A stretch of 64,000 nucleotides of DNA, from the NCBI GenBank assembly GCA_037447655.1, contig JBBHKE010002914.1, forward strand, positions 62,001 through 126,000. The letters run 5' to 3'. The notes under the pieces were generated by a model, which was given only the letters and a program-made list of their open reading frames with translations, was not told the DNA's origin and did not search any database. Both the position numbers and the translations under genes were made by a program. Below are positions 10,841 through 22,280 of the stretch, one piece after another. Source of the stretch: Zygnema cylindricum (lineage: Eukaryota > Streptophyta > Zygnematophyceae > Zygnematales > Zygnemataceae). Numbering within the stretch: the stretch's first letter is position 1; each line of letters opens with the position of its first letter.

Positions 10841-11870
10841 GAGGGTTGCAGGATTCATGCAGCTGCAGAGTTTTTTCGGGCAGAGCGAAGTTTTTTTTCG
10901 GGCAGGATGAATCCTGGCACTGATTAGGACAGCAGGGATTGGCGACCTTGGAGGATTTATGCAAGCTGCAGAGTTTTTCCGGGCAGATCGAAGTTGTTTT
11001 TCGGGCAGGATGAATCCTGGCAATGATTAGAAGTAGGACTACAGGGATTGGCGACGACGGGACCTTAGGCGTTTCGGGCAGGTATTAGGAATTGTATTGG
11101 TCTATCTTCAGGGTTTGGATTGGTGGAAGTACTTTAGGGCAGATAAAAGTTTCTCTTGCAGGCGGCGTCATTGCTGCAGCTGCAGGGTTTCCGGGCAGCT
11201 GGAAAGTTCTTTTGCGGGCAGAATATATTCGGGCTCTAATTTAAAGGACTGCAGGGATAGGGCAACGACGAGACCGAAGGCGTTCGTTCCCGGCAGGTGG
11301 TAAAGATTATTTTTGATGCAGTTTCAACATTTTCGGGCAGATAAAATTATTTTTTACGGGCAGAATGGATCCTGGCATTTTTTGCAAGAACGCAGGGAAT
11401 GGGCACCGAGTGACCCTAAGACGTTTCGGGCAGAATTTGAAAAATTACGTCGGTTTATCTGCAGCGTTTCTATTGGCGGGAAATTTCTAAGGTAGATAAA
11501 AAAAACAGCGTGACTGATGGTAACGGAGAAAAAAGTCAGGGATGACTGGAGGGATTGAGTGAGAAAAGGAGACAAGAGGTTTTTTGGACTGTCGGGCAGG
11601 GAGCTTCCAGCGTTAAGATTGGTCAAAGGTTGTGGAGGAAAAAATAGTTTCAACCGCTCGGGCAAAGGTAAAAATATACTTCTGACGCAAATTTGACCGT
11701 GGAGCTAGACCGAAAACTTTCGTGCGATTCAAAAAAAAAATATTAGGGAGACCGTAAATAACGGGACGGAATAATTTTCCCGTTTGATGTTGGCGATTCG
11801 GGGAATCGTCCGTACATTGTCTATTTGATTGCAACCGCAGCAGATACTTCGGGCAGAAATCACAGAAAAA
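10840..11870. repeat. Degenerate tandem repeats carrying TTTCGGGCAG, upstream of the host gene
   Basis: At least twelve copies of a motif close to TTTCGGGCAG occur on the plus strand, for example near 10877, 10897, 10976, 10998, 11068, 11188, 11213, 11331, 11354, 11424, 11590 and 11848. The better-kept units also share a following GATGAATCCTGGCA or GAATGGATCCTGGCA and then CAGGGATTGGCGAC, giving a unit of roughly 100-115 bp (10897, 10998, 11210, 11354). The array starts just upstream of the conserved gene. It could be a decayed minisatellite or a set of regulatory or splice-acceptor-like copies. Confidence 0.75.
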
Positions 11871-13729
11871 CAAAGAAAAGGAATTTATTCCCTCCGTAAA
11901 TTTTCAATTTTGCTGTTTTGCTTTTTTTGTTGTTTTTAGTATTGCAACAATTTTTTGATTGGCAGTGGTCACAATTGAAACTTTTTCTTCAGAGGATATT
12001 TGGTCTAATAAATTGTACTTTTGCAGCTAGAAAGCCAAAGAAAGCTTCCACGTCGCCAGTAGAAACAAGACAGAAACTTTTCAGAAGTTTTCAAAGACAG
12101 AAGGTAAAGATTTTTTTCTGTAATTATTTATTTACCGTATGACTATTTTTAGTATTTTATCATGTTCCAGTTTTCACCTTTTCGTTTTTAACTTTTACCT
12201 CCAAAAAGGTCATTTTGTTTCTGACCTGTTCGACAATGTGGATAACGTGGCATGTCCACAGACCCTGGAAAGCATCGTCAGAATCAAGAATGAAGAACAA
12301 ATACTATATTTATAAAATTCCCCTAGATCCTCGATTCCAGAGTACTTATTCTTATATATCTGAGTGCATTTTTAAAACGACGAATATAATTTTGCAGATG
12401 GGAATAGGACATCCAAAATGTGCGGCCCACGAGTCAGAAGGGCTATCTCAAACATTTTCATTGAGGGCCGTCCGATCAATCTTTTTACTAGCTAAAATGA
12501 TACACGCCGTCCATTCACTTAGATCCGTATCTCACGGCAGAGAATCTTGCAACGGCTCCTGGGTTCTACACGTGTGGAAATTGTCCGGTAGTGCGGAATA
12601 CACATACCCTGCAGTTTTCGATCTGCTTGAAGTAGTAGCAAGTGTGAATAGACACCGCGCTAATGGACCACGAGACTGCCACGTGGTGGTGAAGGAATGA
12701 CAGTGTGGACGCCAAATTTCTGACATTATACCGATAAAAGCTGCTCGTGTCAACAAAGAATCCGTACCGTAAATTATTTTGCTTCATGGTTGGTCATTTT
12801 AGTGTTGCATTTCGTTCCGAAAATTCGATGTATTCCAAATTTCCAATGCAATGTATATGATGACAATCAAATATCGGTGGTGATCAATATATGTTTCTTT
12901 CCGCGATATTGTGAGCTGTTTGTATACGATATAAGTACGGCAGTAAAGATAAAGAATTACGTCAGTGTCCTTCTGCTTTTTCTTTCTTTTACATGCGTAG
13001 CAAGTTTTTAACCCGATTTACTTCCCATGGTGTAGCCGCTAATAGATTTGTTCACATTGTCGAGACTTTAAACACGTGGGTTCCCGCGGCTTCAGCTACT
13101 CTTTATTAGGGTATGTGCCCGTGTTCAAGTAAGGGTTTTCTCCTGTCGTTTTCACAGAAAATCTTATGCCGTACGAAAAAATGGGCAAGAACCAAAGTAC
13201 ATATTGCGTCATCTTGGAACTTGGACAGTACGTCGATTTGGCGTTATTATCATCGCGACCCACTTCCACGTCACGCCAGCTCATCTTCACACTTGTAATG
13301 GAATCAAATCGCGACCTGATTTTAACCAAAATAATCTCCTATGGACGAATTTAAAGTCGGTATTGCACGCGTAAAACGTCTTCGAAAAATTTTGAACGAA
13401 GGAGAGCACACGCTATTTTTTTTCCTGCTCCTTAAGCGCATGTACATGTAGGTACAAAAATGACAAGCATGTACGTAAAAAAAAATGTCGGGGTCTCTGA
13501 CCTCCACTTTCATTCATGGGTCATTTGCAAAAGTTTACGACGTCCTCGTCTCTCCCCATCTTTCTCGTTCGACCGCTCCTCTTTCTCTCATCTCTAAATG
13601 AAACGCACCAATAATAGTAACAAATGAAATATTTTTTCCCCTTTTTTTTGAATGTTTTTGGTCGCAGTTTGATGGCATATCGAATGGTAAAAAGGTAAGA
13701 AATAGAAATCGGGAAGCCATGGCAGAATG
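11871..13729. other. No gene or known repeat recognised
   Basis: The longest open frame (12215-12700, plus, 161 codons) has no recognisable domain, and the shorter frames overlap in several phases, as expected by chance. Nothing here supports a gene call. Confidence 0.4.
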
Positions 13730-14880
13730 TTTACGTGCCGGTGACTTCAAAAGGTAGCATGACTTCCCAATGTCACGAAACCCTAAACATCTACAATGTC
13801 AAAAAAAAAATCCCATCTACAACCGTCGCCGTTTTTGTAGACTTCACTAATTTTAGGAAGTTTCGTAGTCTTCTACATTTCTTTCGTACTATCGTAGGCT
13901 GTCGCACATTTTGTAAACGTCTACAACTATCACATATTTGAAGTAATGAAAAACAAGCAATGATTGACATAGGAACACTTTGAAAAGTACATCGTAAAAA
14001 TCTACGCTAAAATCCAAAGTAACATTTCAAAGTTTCAGTTACGTGGGGGCAGCCCTTAGGCCTCTTTTGCGTTAGGCGGTCTCAACAAACGTACGAAGAC
14101 GTTAATTTGTAGGGTTTCCTGGCAGGGCTTTCAATTTGTCACAATAGAAAACAACATTTCGCAATTATGATTGGTGCCAGGTAGGTTCGCATTCAAAAAT
14201 ATAAAAAATCTTCAAACGGAAAATATGAACGAAATATACTAATATTTGTACAAGCGGAAGTAATTAATGATTCGTACGAAAAGTTAGCGACCAAATTTTA
14301 GCTTTGCAAATGGAAATCAAAATTTTGAAACGGAATGGCAAAAAAACGCAGCAAACTTTGAAGGTCAATGAATGTCAAAAAGTGTGCGAAAATAATTAAA
14401 GTGAACCTTCATCCAGCGTGGCAAGAGACACATGGTGTGTACGACGTGTTGACCTGTGATAGCGTGTTTACGTGTACAAATGGTACACGACTAGTGTGAA
14501 GCAACTCTTTTCGCGAGGAGAGTCTCTTCACACGGGACGATTTGTGCGATTGCTTCCCGGATTTAACGGGGTGTCCCCATGTAATCAGTACTTTGATAAA
14601 GTGTTTTCGACTGAAGTGAGGATTCTCCGTACTAATTTGAAAAGGGTCCCAATGTGCGAAAAAAAAATCGGAACTTTGCCTAGTGACGGTAAAAGATGTA
14701 GGTACAACTTTGTGGCGGTTGAAGGCGACTACAACACTTCCAACAATTGGTGACGCCAACAAAAACACCGACAATTGTAAAAGTCTAGATTTTTGTAATT
14801 TTGTGACATTGTAGATGTTTATGGTTTTTTTACATTGTGACACCATGCTCCCTTGTGACAACGTCGACCTCACAAAGTCA
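13730..14880. mobile_element. Fold-back element with ~200-bp terminal inverted repeats
   Basis: The left arm (about 13735-13895) and right arm (about 14690-14878) are imperfect reverse complements. Matching landmarks include TAAACATCTACAATGTC in both arms, GTAGCATG against GGAGCATGGTG at the ends, and a TTTAGGAAGT block against TTGGAAGTGTTGTAGTC further in. The roughly 1.15 kb total with long arms resembles Mutator-like fold-back elements of plants. The interior (13900-14690) shows no transposase. Part of it, 14055-14150, is related to 3288-3381. Confidence 0.65.
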
Positions 14881-16178
14881 ATAACTTTACGCCATAAATA
14901 CCCAATTTCATTTTTTCAACTTTTCTCACTGGACTTGCCATAAAAATATACATAAAGGTAGTCAAAAAAAAAATTGTCAAATGTTTTCATTTCCTACCAA
15001 TATTGTCGTGCCGCATTCTAAAATGTGTGAGATTGAAGCGATAATGTAAGAGGGAGATGGGAGAGGAGACAATGGCGCAAAATTATGCATGGAGCTATGA
15101 ATGAAAGTGAAAGTGTGAGAACACTGCAAATTTTTTTTTTGTACATGCGCGTGCTGATTCTTTTTCGTACATGCGCGTGACAGACAGGGAGAAATTTAGT
15201 GAGTACTCACCCTCATCTTAAAGTTTTCCCACTTGTGTGGCGCGTGTGTGGGTAGATTTTCTCGTTGTTTGGGCGATACTTAAACTTAAAACACCCCCTC
15301 GAGGTGATTTTTTATGTTTTTTTTTTTTTGGGTTGGATTCTTTTGCCTAGATGTGGAAAAGAGGAAAAGGCCAAATTACGTTCACATGACCAAAAACATG
15401 TAGCACGTTCAAAGTTTCAAATTGCTGTTTAGTGTACTTTGGTAAAAATGATTTTCTCGTACGATTACAGTTTTTCTCAAAGTTCTCTGAATTTTGGGGG
15501 GGAAACAAAAAAAGAAAAGTCGATACTTTAATACATGAAGACACCCCCTACAAATTTGAGACATACAACGGTCAAGACTTACGCCTATAATATTAGAGCA
15601 TCCCGACAACTATCCTGTAAATATGTTTCGTCTTACAAAAAAAAAAATGTACAAAATTGTACAAAATTATACGACATCTAGTATGAATCGAACTTGACGC
15701 GGTTTCCCTTGACAATGTCGCTATCTCACACCGTCCTCTTACACTTTTTATAAACTTTTGTAGAAAATAACTAGTAGATAATGTACATACTAACATATTA
15801 TGTACATTATGTTGAATATGATCTCATAAATTAGTGTAGCTAACATTAATTAAATTGTACGTGTATTACCGTAAAGTGAAAAACGTAATTATCCATTCTA
15901 TTCTAATTTTAAGGGTCTTAACATAGGGGGCGCCAAATGGTTGTTATTATCAATGATAGTGATTCAATGGTGCTTTCGTTTAAACAAAATACAATTCAAA
16001 TTTCAAAACTACAGTACAGATTACAAAACGAAAGTATTTTTTTTAATAACTCTTTTCATAAATTGATTAGCTCTATCGCGAAGACATATAAATAGAAATG
16101 ACAGACCTATTAAAAGTTTATACTAAGAGTGACGCCCCATAAAACCAAAACTGAGGTAGTCACTCATCCATTAAGCAT
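14881..16178. other. No gene recognised; AT-rich
   Basis: AT-rich sequence with short simple open frames. It includes two close copies of CATGCGCGTG (about 15145-15180). I see no domain, RNA gene or mobile element boundary. Confidence 0.4.
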
Positions 16179-16430
16179 TCAGTCCATCTCATTCTTTATT
16201 TGGCTACACTCCCATCGGAATAAAGTCATCCATAATTCTCGGTGTGCATATTCAAGGTCTTTCGTCTTAGCAGCATCACGGGTTGCTACTCCAACATTTA
16301 AAGCTTGTTGTCTAAGAACTATAGCCAAAGTAGGGTTCGCCAAAACAATGTCACCAAATATGCGAAGTGCACCATCGAGCAAAATAATATCGGTCCAGAG
16401 TGAAAGGATAATGTGTGAAAAAAATGATGA
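16179..16430 (-). pseudogene. Host-gene-like coding fragment, family not recognised
   Basis: The minus-strand frame ending at 16179 runs upstream to about 16430. Its last roughly 70 codons have a mixed, protein-like composition (segments DIILLDGALRIFGDIVLA, LRQQALNVG and YAHRELWMTLFRWECSQ), unlike the low-complexity frames around it. There is no good ATG near its beginning, so it may be the last exon of a gene or a captured fragment. It ends 140 bases from the LTR of element E. I do not recognise the family. Confidence 0.4.
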
Positions 16431-16521
16431 GCATGGACGACATAAGAATTACACGTGTCTCGTTCCTCCACTTTCATACATAGGTCCTTAACAAAATTTT
16501 AGATTGTCGTCATGTATCCCA

Positions 16522-17521
16522 TGCAAAACTGTGTCCTCCATTAGACTTATGAATTCACGAAGCCTCTAAGCATTTTTTTACTAGCTTACTTTCAACCAAG
16601 ACCACTCCTACCCAAGTAGGCAAATAGTCAATCTAATTATATCCCTGTGTAGTTTAGACTCCATTGAGTCCGCAACTAAAAGATTCACAGAAAACGCCCA
16701 ACCAGGCGATAAAATATCAAGTAGCAAAGATGCCAATATTTATAGAAGCCTATTGGGAGGGAGGCGACTACCTCCTAAAACCTCTAAGTCTCAAACCCTT
16801 ATCACAACTTTTATCTACAGAAGAACAAACCAATCAAAAGATTGTACAGTACACAAAGGTACTATGGTCGATGTCCTTTCTGTATGGTCTGTGGACGACA
16901 AGGCCATAGTGTGGATGTTTGTCTCCTTCAAACTTCTCTTGATGCGCCTCGAGATTCCGGCTTCCCAATGGTATCTTGCCACGTAGCGCCAATTCATGTC
17001 ACGTCCAAAAAACAACCAAAGCGGCCATTCACGGATCTCGGCGATGATATGTGCCGTAGGATCCAAACCGACTTTTAATGCTAGCTGTTGAATTAAATGT
17101 CCAGTACATTTGTTTCATGCGATTTCACGTTCGCACTCTACTTCAACAAGCCTCCATGTTCTCTATCCATAATTCTCTTAATGAGACTAGAGATCCTAAA
17201 CACTGTTTAAATAGATATCAAACCCTATGTATTCCAACCAACTTTTACGACAGACCGGCTTAAAGCTGATGGCTACGCCTCGCTCAACCGGTAGGAGGTT
17301 CGACTCTTGCAGGACTCACCTTTTGTTGATAGTGACTAATGTCAATTTTCACTTGTGCTTTTGAATCTGAGGTAGCCATGGCTTTACCACCCTCTCCTAT
17401 CCTTTAGTGACTATAACAAGTGTGGTGGTTAGAGAGAGGAGGTGGAGGTACATTGCCTGCGCTTTTCATTTTTTTTCTATTCAGATCTAGAAAATACCTT
17501 CTAAATGTAGTGATTTCATCA
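16522..17521 (-). repeat. 3' LTR of copia element E
   Basis: On the minus strand the LTR runs from TGATGAAATCACT (at 17521) to the TGCAAAACTGTG end (plus-strand reading, at 16522). It shares blocks with the LTRs of element A, including GTGTCCTCCAT at its 3' end and CTAGAAAATA near its 5' end. A plus-strand TATTTATA at 16737-16744 gives a TATAAATA box in the element's sense. A tRNA-like stretch lies at 17240-17320. The polypurine tract follows directly (complement of CTCCCCTTACTTTCTAG at 17522-17538). Confidence 0.8.
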
Positions 17522-17539
17522 CTCCCCTTACTTTCTAGT

Positions 17540-18854
17540 CTAACTTCTCTTTTAGTCCACACTTTTTTCTACAATATTTTAACTCGGGAAAAGGCACAGG
17601 TTTTGTCATCATATTAGCCACCATTTCCCTATCACCTGTTTACACAAGATTCACAATTTTGTTTTCAGCCTTTTCCGTCACAAAACTTAATCTTATGTCC
17701 ATATGTTTAGCCTTAAAATGATGTTTTGGATTGGCTGCAATTGCAATGCGGCCTGATTATCACAAAAAACTTCATGCACTCCCTCTTTCATATACCCTAG
17801 TTCTTGCAATAAACACTTGACCCACAACAACTCTTTTACAGCAAAACAAGAGGCCATGTACTCAACCTCCATAGTGGACTAGGAAACCACCTTTTGTTGC
17901 GTACTATTCCAACAACAAGCACCTTCCCCCACATACAACACATACCCAAAGGTGCATCTTCTCATACGGCTATCCCCATAGTCGGCATCACTCCAACTAG
18001 TGATGTCAGTGTGCTCCCCTCTTAAATGCAACCATAAATCCATGGTTCCCACCAGATATCTCATGACTCTCTTGGCTGCCTCCCAATCTCTTTTCCTAGG
18101 ATCATTAAGACTCCTACTAAGGACTCCAACAGCTGCTGGTATGTTCGGCCTAGTATAGTTTATATAGTAGATTAAGCTTCCTACAACCTGCATGTAAAAA
18201 ATAGACTCCATAAACTCTCTCTTCTGGACTCATTTGATCATCTAGAATTATCACTCCTCCTTCTACACTCCTATTAATTACTTTGTTCAAGTCCATGTGA
18301 GTGGTAAAACTGTTTGCCTTTTCCACTTTGAATTTTTTCAAGCATATTCCCTTTAACTTCTTTTAGAGTAAGTCAGAAAATCTTTTTTCCCCTATCTCTT
18401 TCCATTTGAATTCCTAAAATGTATCTTGCCTCCCCTAAATCCTTCATGTCAAATCTGCTTCTAAGATATTTCTTTAGCTTTTTGATATTTTCCATAGACT
18501 TACTTAGCACCATCAAATCATCCACATAAATTGCAATGAAAATTACACCATTCTCATCCTCAAACATGTAAATAGAATGAACAAAACTGATCCAGATATA
18601 TCCCAAACTGGTGAGAAACTCATCTTGTTTCTTATTCTATTATCTTCGAGCCTGCTTCAGTCCATATAAGGACTTTATGAGTCTGCAAACTTTGCTCTCC
18701 TCTCCTTCCTCTACAAACCCCTCGGGTTGCTGCATGAAGATTTTTTCCTCTAGCTCACCATTGAGGAAAGCAGTCTTAATATCCGTCTGATGTATTTCCA
18801 TTTGTTCCGCTACCGCTAGACTGAGGAGAATCCTTATTGATTAGAACTAAACCG
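17540..18854 (-). pseudogene. Element E: reverse transcriptase (3' part) and RNase H, decayed
   Basis: Minus-strand frames carry copia landmarks in order: IYVDDLMVLSKS, the reverse transcriptase active site with its two aspartates (in 18373-18606), a KDLGEARYILGIQ segment, then VVGSLIYYINYTRPNIPAAVGVLSRSL and the RNase H start (in 17879-18211). The frame is broken several times between these segments, for example around 18211-18341 and 18606-18640. The equivalent of A's SWSDASYGDAP reads SWSDADYGDSR. Downstream of 17879 the RNase H tail is also interrupted. Not functional as read. Confidence 0.85.
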
Positions 18855-20103
18855 TGTTGTTATTTGAATATTTAGTTTCGTGTAGATCGCGTTTTGTGTG
18901 TATTTAATCAGTACAATGCTAAGTGTCGATTTGTTATTTTTGAAAGTGTACAACGTTTAATTTACTGTAGTGACATATAAAAAAGGTTAACTCAGGGATG
19001 ACCGAAATCAAGTCGTTAGGGGAGTGTTGTTTTAAAGACTTAATTTCGTAACCCACCTATTTTAATGTAGCCTTAATGGTACAGTATAAGGCGTACGTAG
19101 TGGGGGAGAAAACAAATCATATGTTTACATAATATATACGGATGCATTATTCGAATGGATTCACGGATTGGGGGAGCGAACCTACGGAGCAACTTATTTG
19201 AGAAGTGGACATTAAATAAGTTAGCGGCATTTATGGCGAAGGACGCAATTTTGGTACTATAAGATTTGGAGGGTACGAGTTAATTTCGGCAAGTGGTTCG
19301 TAGTACATTTGGAGGGCGGACGACATCCGCCGATATTTTTGTAGGATCACACTATTTCTGATGATGTATTACCAGGTGGACTGTACGTTTGTAGTTTGCA
19401 ACATAGACTGGTCGTCAAGTGACTAAGCAAGTTGACGTTTATTATGGGGATTTTGTGGAGGTGTCGGTGTAAATATTCTATTCAACAGAGGTTTGTCTTT
19501 TTTTTCTAATTAGTTTATTAGTGTAGATTCATTCATTCTGACATACCTCGAATTATTCAGGTATATTCATAGTAATTTAGGTAGGAGGTAGATAACGTAC
19601 GGCTGGTATGCATCCGTACAGTCAGTAGTGAACTCTTTGAGTACAACTTGTAGGACTTAGATTATTATGAGTATCACAATTGAGCTCATCAAAGTAATGG
19701 CAAACTGTTTTTCTGCAACTTTGACCTGATGGTGTGATCACCCTGATTGATGTCTTTGTATGAAACTTTGTGGAGATCTTTGATGACATAGAAACTATTT
19801 GTTTATGTAGTTTCAGTCTGTTCTGCTGTTTGTGTAGAATTCTGTGAGGAGTCTACCTGGTTAGTTTGGTAAGCTGTCAGATGTTTTTGGGAAACTCCGC
19901 AGCACATATCTTTTGGATGCCTTGGTGGATTTGGCTGTAACTTTGAGAGGTTACAATGTTTCGGATGTACTGCATACTAGTGCAGTTTCAGCTGTTTTTG
20001 GTTATTGTGGAGTAATCTGTGTTGTCTGGAACACAGTTGTTTTGAGGTAGTCTGTGGGTGTCTTCCGTGGGTAATCCATGGCTGAAATAGGCCAAGGACA
20101 ACA
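18855..20103 (+). repeat. 5' LTR of element C
   Basis: A 1249-bp TG...CA repeat; the second copy is at 22281-24583, with a foreign LTR inside. The two copies differ at scattered sites (for example AATCAAGTCGTTAGGGGAG against AATCAAGTCTTTGGGGGGG), showing an insertion that is not recent. The segment GGTAGGAGGTAGATAACGTACGGCTGGTATGCATCCGTAC resembles part of solo LTR H, on the opposite strand. The last 26 bases contain the gag start codon (20078). Confidence 0.85.
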
Positions 20104-21071
20104 TGTTATGGGTCCACGCCCATGGCTACCCATATTTGATGGATCTAACTATTACTACTGGAAGTGTATGTTCGAGAGGCTACTTCGAGATGATGGAGCT
20201 AATGGATGTGGTGGACGGTACCTTGGCCGAAACATCAAATGGATGGATAAGGAAAAATTATGAGTGTCTAAGGGTTATCAAGAACTTCTTGACTCAGGAT
20301 TCGGTAATGTCATACATAAGTTTTAAAAGGGCATCTGAATTATGGAAAAGCTTAGAATGTATGTATGCAAAGACGTCTTTATATCATTGGCTTAGCGGTG
20401 TTACCAAAATAGTTGAACACAAGTATATAGGAGGTAGTATGGAGTAACACTGTATTGACTTACAAGTATTATTTGTAGAAAATGATTTGGCAGGAGGAAA
20501 CTTTACAGATGCTCAACAAAATATCTTGTTAATGAGAAGTCTACCTAAAGAATATAAGAGTGCACAAGATCGATTGACTTTAATTGATAAAAAAGATTTG
20601 AGTTTAACTGTAGCTAGACGAGTTGTTCTAGATAAAGAAGCTAATAGAAAGGTTTTATCAAGTGAAAGGAATATAAAGGAATCTAAGTCTCAGTTTCTGA
20701 AAAGTAAAGATAATAGTGAGTTCGGAGATCGGCCTAAGAATTGTTTTTACTGTAATGATTTAGGACATACCTTCAGGGTATGTCCATCGTATAAAAGTGC
20801 ATGTGTTACAGGGAATCTCAGAGATGGATGGGACAACAACCTAGTTCGAACTCCAACAAGAAGGCAATCAAGTGCTTTCGTGAGTGAGAGACAAGACTCG
20901 ACAGATGACAAAAGGCATACACCGTGTGTTGACGAATTTATTCATTTACCGACCTTCTGTGTTGTTCGGAATGGAGTGAAGGAGGTGACAGAAAAGGATT
21001 TGGTGTCTGTCCCTTTTCCCGACATCAGATTGGTGAGTACTCTTTTTTCTCGACGTCAGATTGGTGAGTAA
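20078..21071 (+). pseudogene. Element C gag (nucleocapsid-type), frameshifted
   Basis: Gag starts at ATG 20078, inside the LTR, and reads MAEIGQGQHVMGPRP across the primer binding site, then PIFDGSNYYYWK, a typical copia gag opening. The frame shifts near 20195 and continues in another phase to 20447 (ELWKSLECMYAKTS, UBN2-like). It is interrupted again before 20487-21071 (194 codons), where Cys86, Cys89, His94 and Cys99 of the last frame form a CCHC zinc knuckle (CFYCNDLGHTFRVC). Gag would package element RNA in virus-like particles. The C-terminal part after the knuckle matches nothing I know. Confidence 0.8.
20104..20118 (+). other. Primer binding site of element C
   Basis: TGTTATGGGTCCACG directly follows the LTR. 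It differs at three of 15 positions from the GGTTATGGGCCCACC found in element A at the same place, so it is a degenerate site for the same anticodon-arm segment of initiator tRNA-Met. Confidence 0.7.
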
Positions 21072-22014
21072 CAAAAAGTTACAGGAGGAAGAGTTTATTT
21101 AAGTAAGAAAAAATAGAGGAAGTAAAGGTCATTTGTAAGTGGAAGCCGGAAAATACTTAAACATAAAGACTAATAAATTTAACCCAGTTTTTACAGAAGG
21201 ACCGGAGAAGATATGAAAAAAATTGGAATTAGGAATGAGGTGTACAATGTGGAAACAGGTGTAAGGAGTTATGGCACCAAAGATAGTGTGGTGAAGGACA
21301 AAAGAGAAGGACACGATTTTTGTGACCTTATCAGATGACAAATCGGTGAGTGAAAATTACTTACAAGAGAGTTTGTTCACTGAAGTAAGAGGAGTTGAAG
21401 GAAGAGATGGACACTTAAAAGCAAAAACTAGAAATAAGGTGGATGTGCAAATTGGTGAACTAGGAGAAGAACAAAGAAAATTTGTTCAGAAAATTGGAGT
21501 GAGAAAAGAAGTTTGTGGGAGTGAAAAATGTAATAGAAATGCAAAACTTAGAAATATATGAAAGGAAATTAGTAAGAAAAAAGTGCAGCTGAAAAGAAAA
21601 AGAATCAAAATTAAAATTTTTTAGATGAATGAAGTTAATGGGAGTAGCAAATCTATGGAGAAAAACATAAAGGTAAAACAGAAAATTAGTATTATTGACA
21701 TTAAACGAGTAGAAAATTGTGACAGAAATGTAAACTTTCAAAAGAGACAAAAGATCATGAAGAAAACAAAGAGAAGATGCAATATTTAAAGGATCAAGGG
21801 TGCAAGAAAACATGCTCAGAGAGTGATCAAGAGAAGAGAGCGGGAGAAATGATTTTCTGGAGGACATTCTTGGAGAACGTGAATTTAGAGAAATCTTAAA
21901 TTTGAAAACTTTATATTACAGACATATCTTATAAAGACAGTTACTTTTGACATCACTATTTTTGGTAGGATTTTGGAGTTAGTGTTCTTCATTGTTGAAT
22001 AAAACGAAAAGAAC

Positions 22015-22046
<32 letters not shown>

Positions 22047-22280
22047 TTCTATTTTGAAGACAACAAAGGTGGCGAAAGCAGTGGCTTGTTCAAGAAGGAA
22101 AATATCAGAAAACATGGCAAAAGGCAGCTGGAGAGTGGTGACATCAACGGAAGCAGTGGTGATGTTTGGAAGAAGAAGAAAAAAAAAAGGGAAATTTAGA
22201 TGTACGGAAAGGTACAGTTCCACTAAACACGTGGCGCATTTTTTTTATTTCGGGTGCACGCAACTAAATATTCAGGGGAG
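21072..22280 (+). other. Element C interior after gag: purine-rich, no enzyme genes
   Basis: The sequence is A- and G-rich, with GAAGAA-type stretches and a run of about 28 A at 22016-22043. Open frames are lysine-rich and simple. None of the copia landmarks (DSGA protease, HHCC/DDE integrase, YVDD) appears in any frame, so this is non-coding filler or sequence beyond recognition. It ends in a polypurine tract next to the 3' LTR. Confidence 0.6.

Noticed and set aside
12215-12700. 161-codon plus-strand frame
   Set aside because: No recognisable domain, overlapped by minus-strand frames of similar quality, and no transcript evidence.
14409-14873. 154-codon minus-strand frame
   Set aside because: It lies across the right arm of the fold-back element. 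Its composition looks random and it resembles no transposase.
21460-21867. Phe/Ser-rich 135-codon minus-strand frame in element C
   Set aside because: It is the antisense of the purine-rich filler of element C, with no domain.
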